DNA from: Nitrosomonadales bacterium
GTDB lineage: Bacteria > Pseudomonadota > Gammaproteobacteria > Burkholderiales > Nitrosomonadaceae
Length of the DNA stretch: 15,450 nt
NCBI GenBank assembly: GCA_004525885.1
Contig: SPBV01000017.1
Coordinates: 1-15,450, forward strand
Direction of reading: 5' to 3'
The notes under the pieces are model-generated. The model was given only the letters and a program-made list of their open reading frames with translations. It did not search any database and was not told the DNA's origin. Positions 15,133-15,450 of this stretch are shown piece by piece; position 1 is the stretch's first letter; every line of letters starts with the position of its first letter. The position numbers were made by a program, and so were the translations under genes.

Positions 15133-15450
15133 CTAGTTCTTCTTAAATGTAAAGCGTAATCCCAGCTGTACAAATTCGTCCCAAGTGTCCCCTTTTGCGA
15201 CACCTTTACTGATCTTGTCAATTTTTGCGGTATGCAACAATGCGTCTACTAGTAGTTTTTTACCAAGTCGTCTGGCAGCGGTTTCCATTGTTTTCTGACG
15301 GATTCCCCATACTTTAGCTTCGTTCATCAGTTGTGTGAAAGGTCTACCTGAATTCAGCCCTTTGCGGATCATGATTAATGAGCGAATCTGTGCTGCAAGT
15401 ATTGTCAGAATTAATGGCGTGGCTGTACCCTCTCCTTGTAACCCTTTCAG
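15133..15450 (-). CDS. holA: DNA polymerase III subunit delta, C-terminal part (partial)
   Basis: The open frame enters from the right edge and runs 105 residues to TAG at 15135-15133. It reads LKGLQGEGTATPLILTILAA, then QIRSLIMIRKGLNSGRPFTQ, then VWGIRQKTMETAARRLGKKL. This resembles the C-terminal collar domain of HolA (E. coli has LQQLRLEGSEP.ILLRTLQRELLLLV and RVWQNRR). Delta opens the beta sliding clamp as part of the clamp-loader complex. The start lies beyond the window; the ATG at 15372 is internal. The holA-proA order supports the call. Confidence 0.88.
   Translation of the reverse strand: MKGLQGEGTATPLILTILAAQIRSLIMIRKGLNSGRPFTQLMNEAKVWGIRQKTMETAARRLGKKLLVDALLHTAKIDKISKGVAKGDTWDEFVQLGLRFTFKKN

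Noticed and set aside
1..15450. Defence island, CRISPR array, mobile element or biosynthetic cluster
   Set aside because: All complete genes but the DUF2863-like and host-attachment genes have housekeeping assignments. No regularly spaced repeats, transposase, integrase or tRNA-like sequence was seen.

Overview
The window is an ordinary, gene-dense stretch of chromosomal housekeeping DNA. It comes from an AT-rich proteobacterium, most likely a betaproteobacterium and plausibly the Nitrosomonas group. That assignment is inferred from protein style and gene pairings: a dihydrolipoyl dehydrogenase with an N-terminal lipoyl domain, a DUF2863-type protein, a pteridine reductase divergent from a MidA-type methyltransferase, lplT divergent from alr, and holA followed by proA. 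No rRNA, tRNA, CRISPR array, insertion sequence or phage gene was seen. Every complete gene looks intact.

Left part (1-4459). The end of ispF (isoprenoid synthesis) overlaps a 2'-5' RNA ligase/cyclic phosphodiesterase gene (thpR). thpR in turn overlaps tail-to-tail with a small host-attachment-family gene on the minus strand. Divergent from that gene is a tightly coupled plus-strand operon, tsaB-rimI-udg, whose genes join by ATGA overlaps (tRNA t6A synthesis, ribosomal protein acetylation, uracil repair). It converges on lplT (lysophospholipid transporter, TTG start).

Middle (4460-9233). A structured intergenic region separates lplT from alr (alanine racemase). alr converges on a minus-strand cluster yciB-yciI-bolA-ppiC across a strong 13-bp-stem terminator. 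Upstream of yciB lies a 24-codon leader ORF that overlaps the yciB start. Next comes a DUF2863-like gene of unknown function.

Right part (9387-15450). A pteridine reductase-like SDR is divergent from midA, a SAM-dependent methyltransferase of the NDUFAF7 type. midA converges on lpdA (E3 of 2-oxoacid dehydrogenases), which is preceded on the minus strand by proA (proline synthesis) and the 3' end of holA (DNA polymerase III delta).

I found no obvious new multi-gene system. The observations most worth a second look are small structured elements: a perfect 16-bp-arm palindrome inside midA that spans exactly 15 codons, overlapping palindromes centred on the pteridine reductase start codon, the coupled leader ORF before yciB, and a terminator-like hairpin with a competing fold between the divergent genes lplT and alr.
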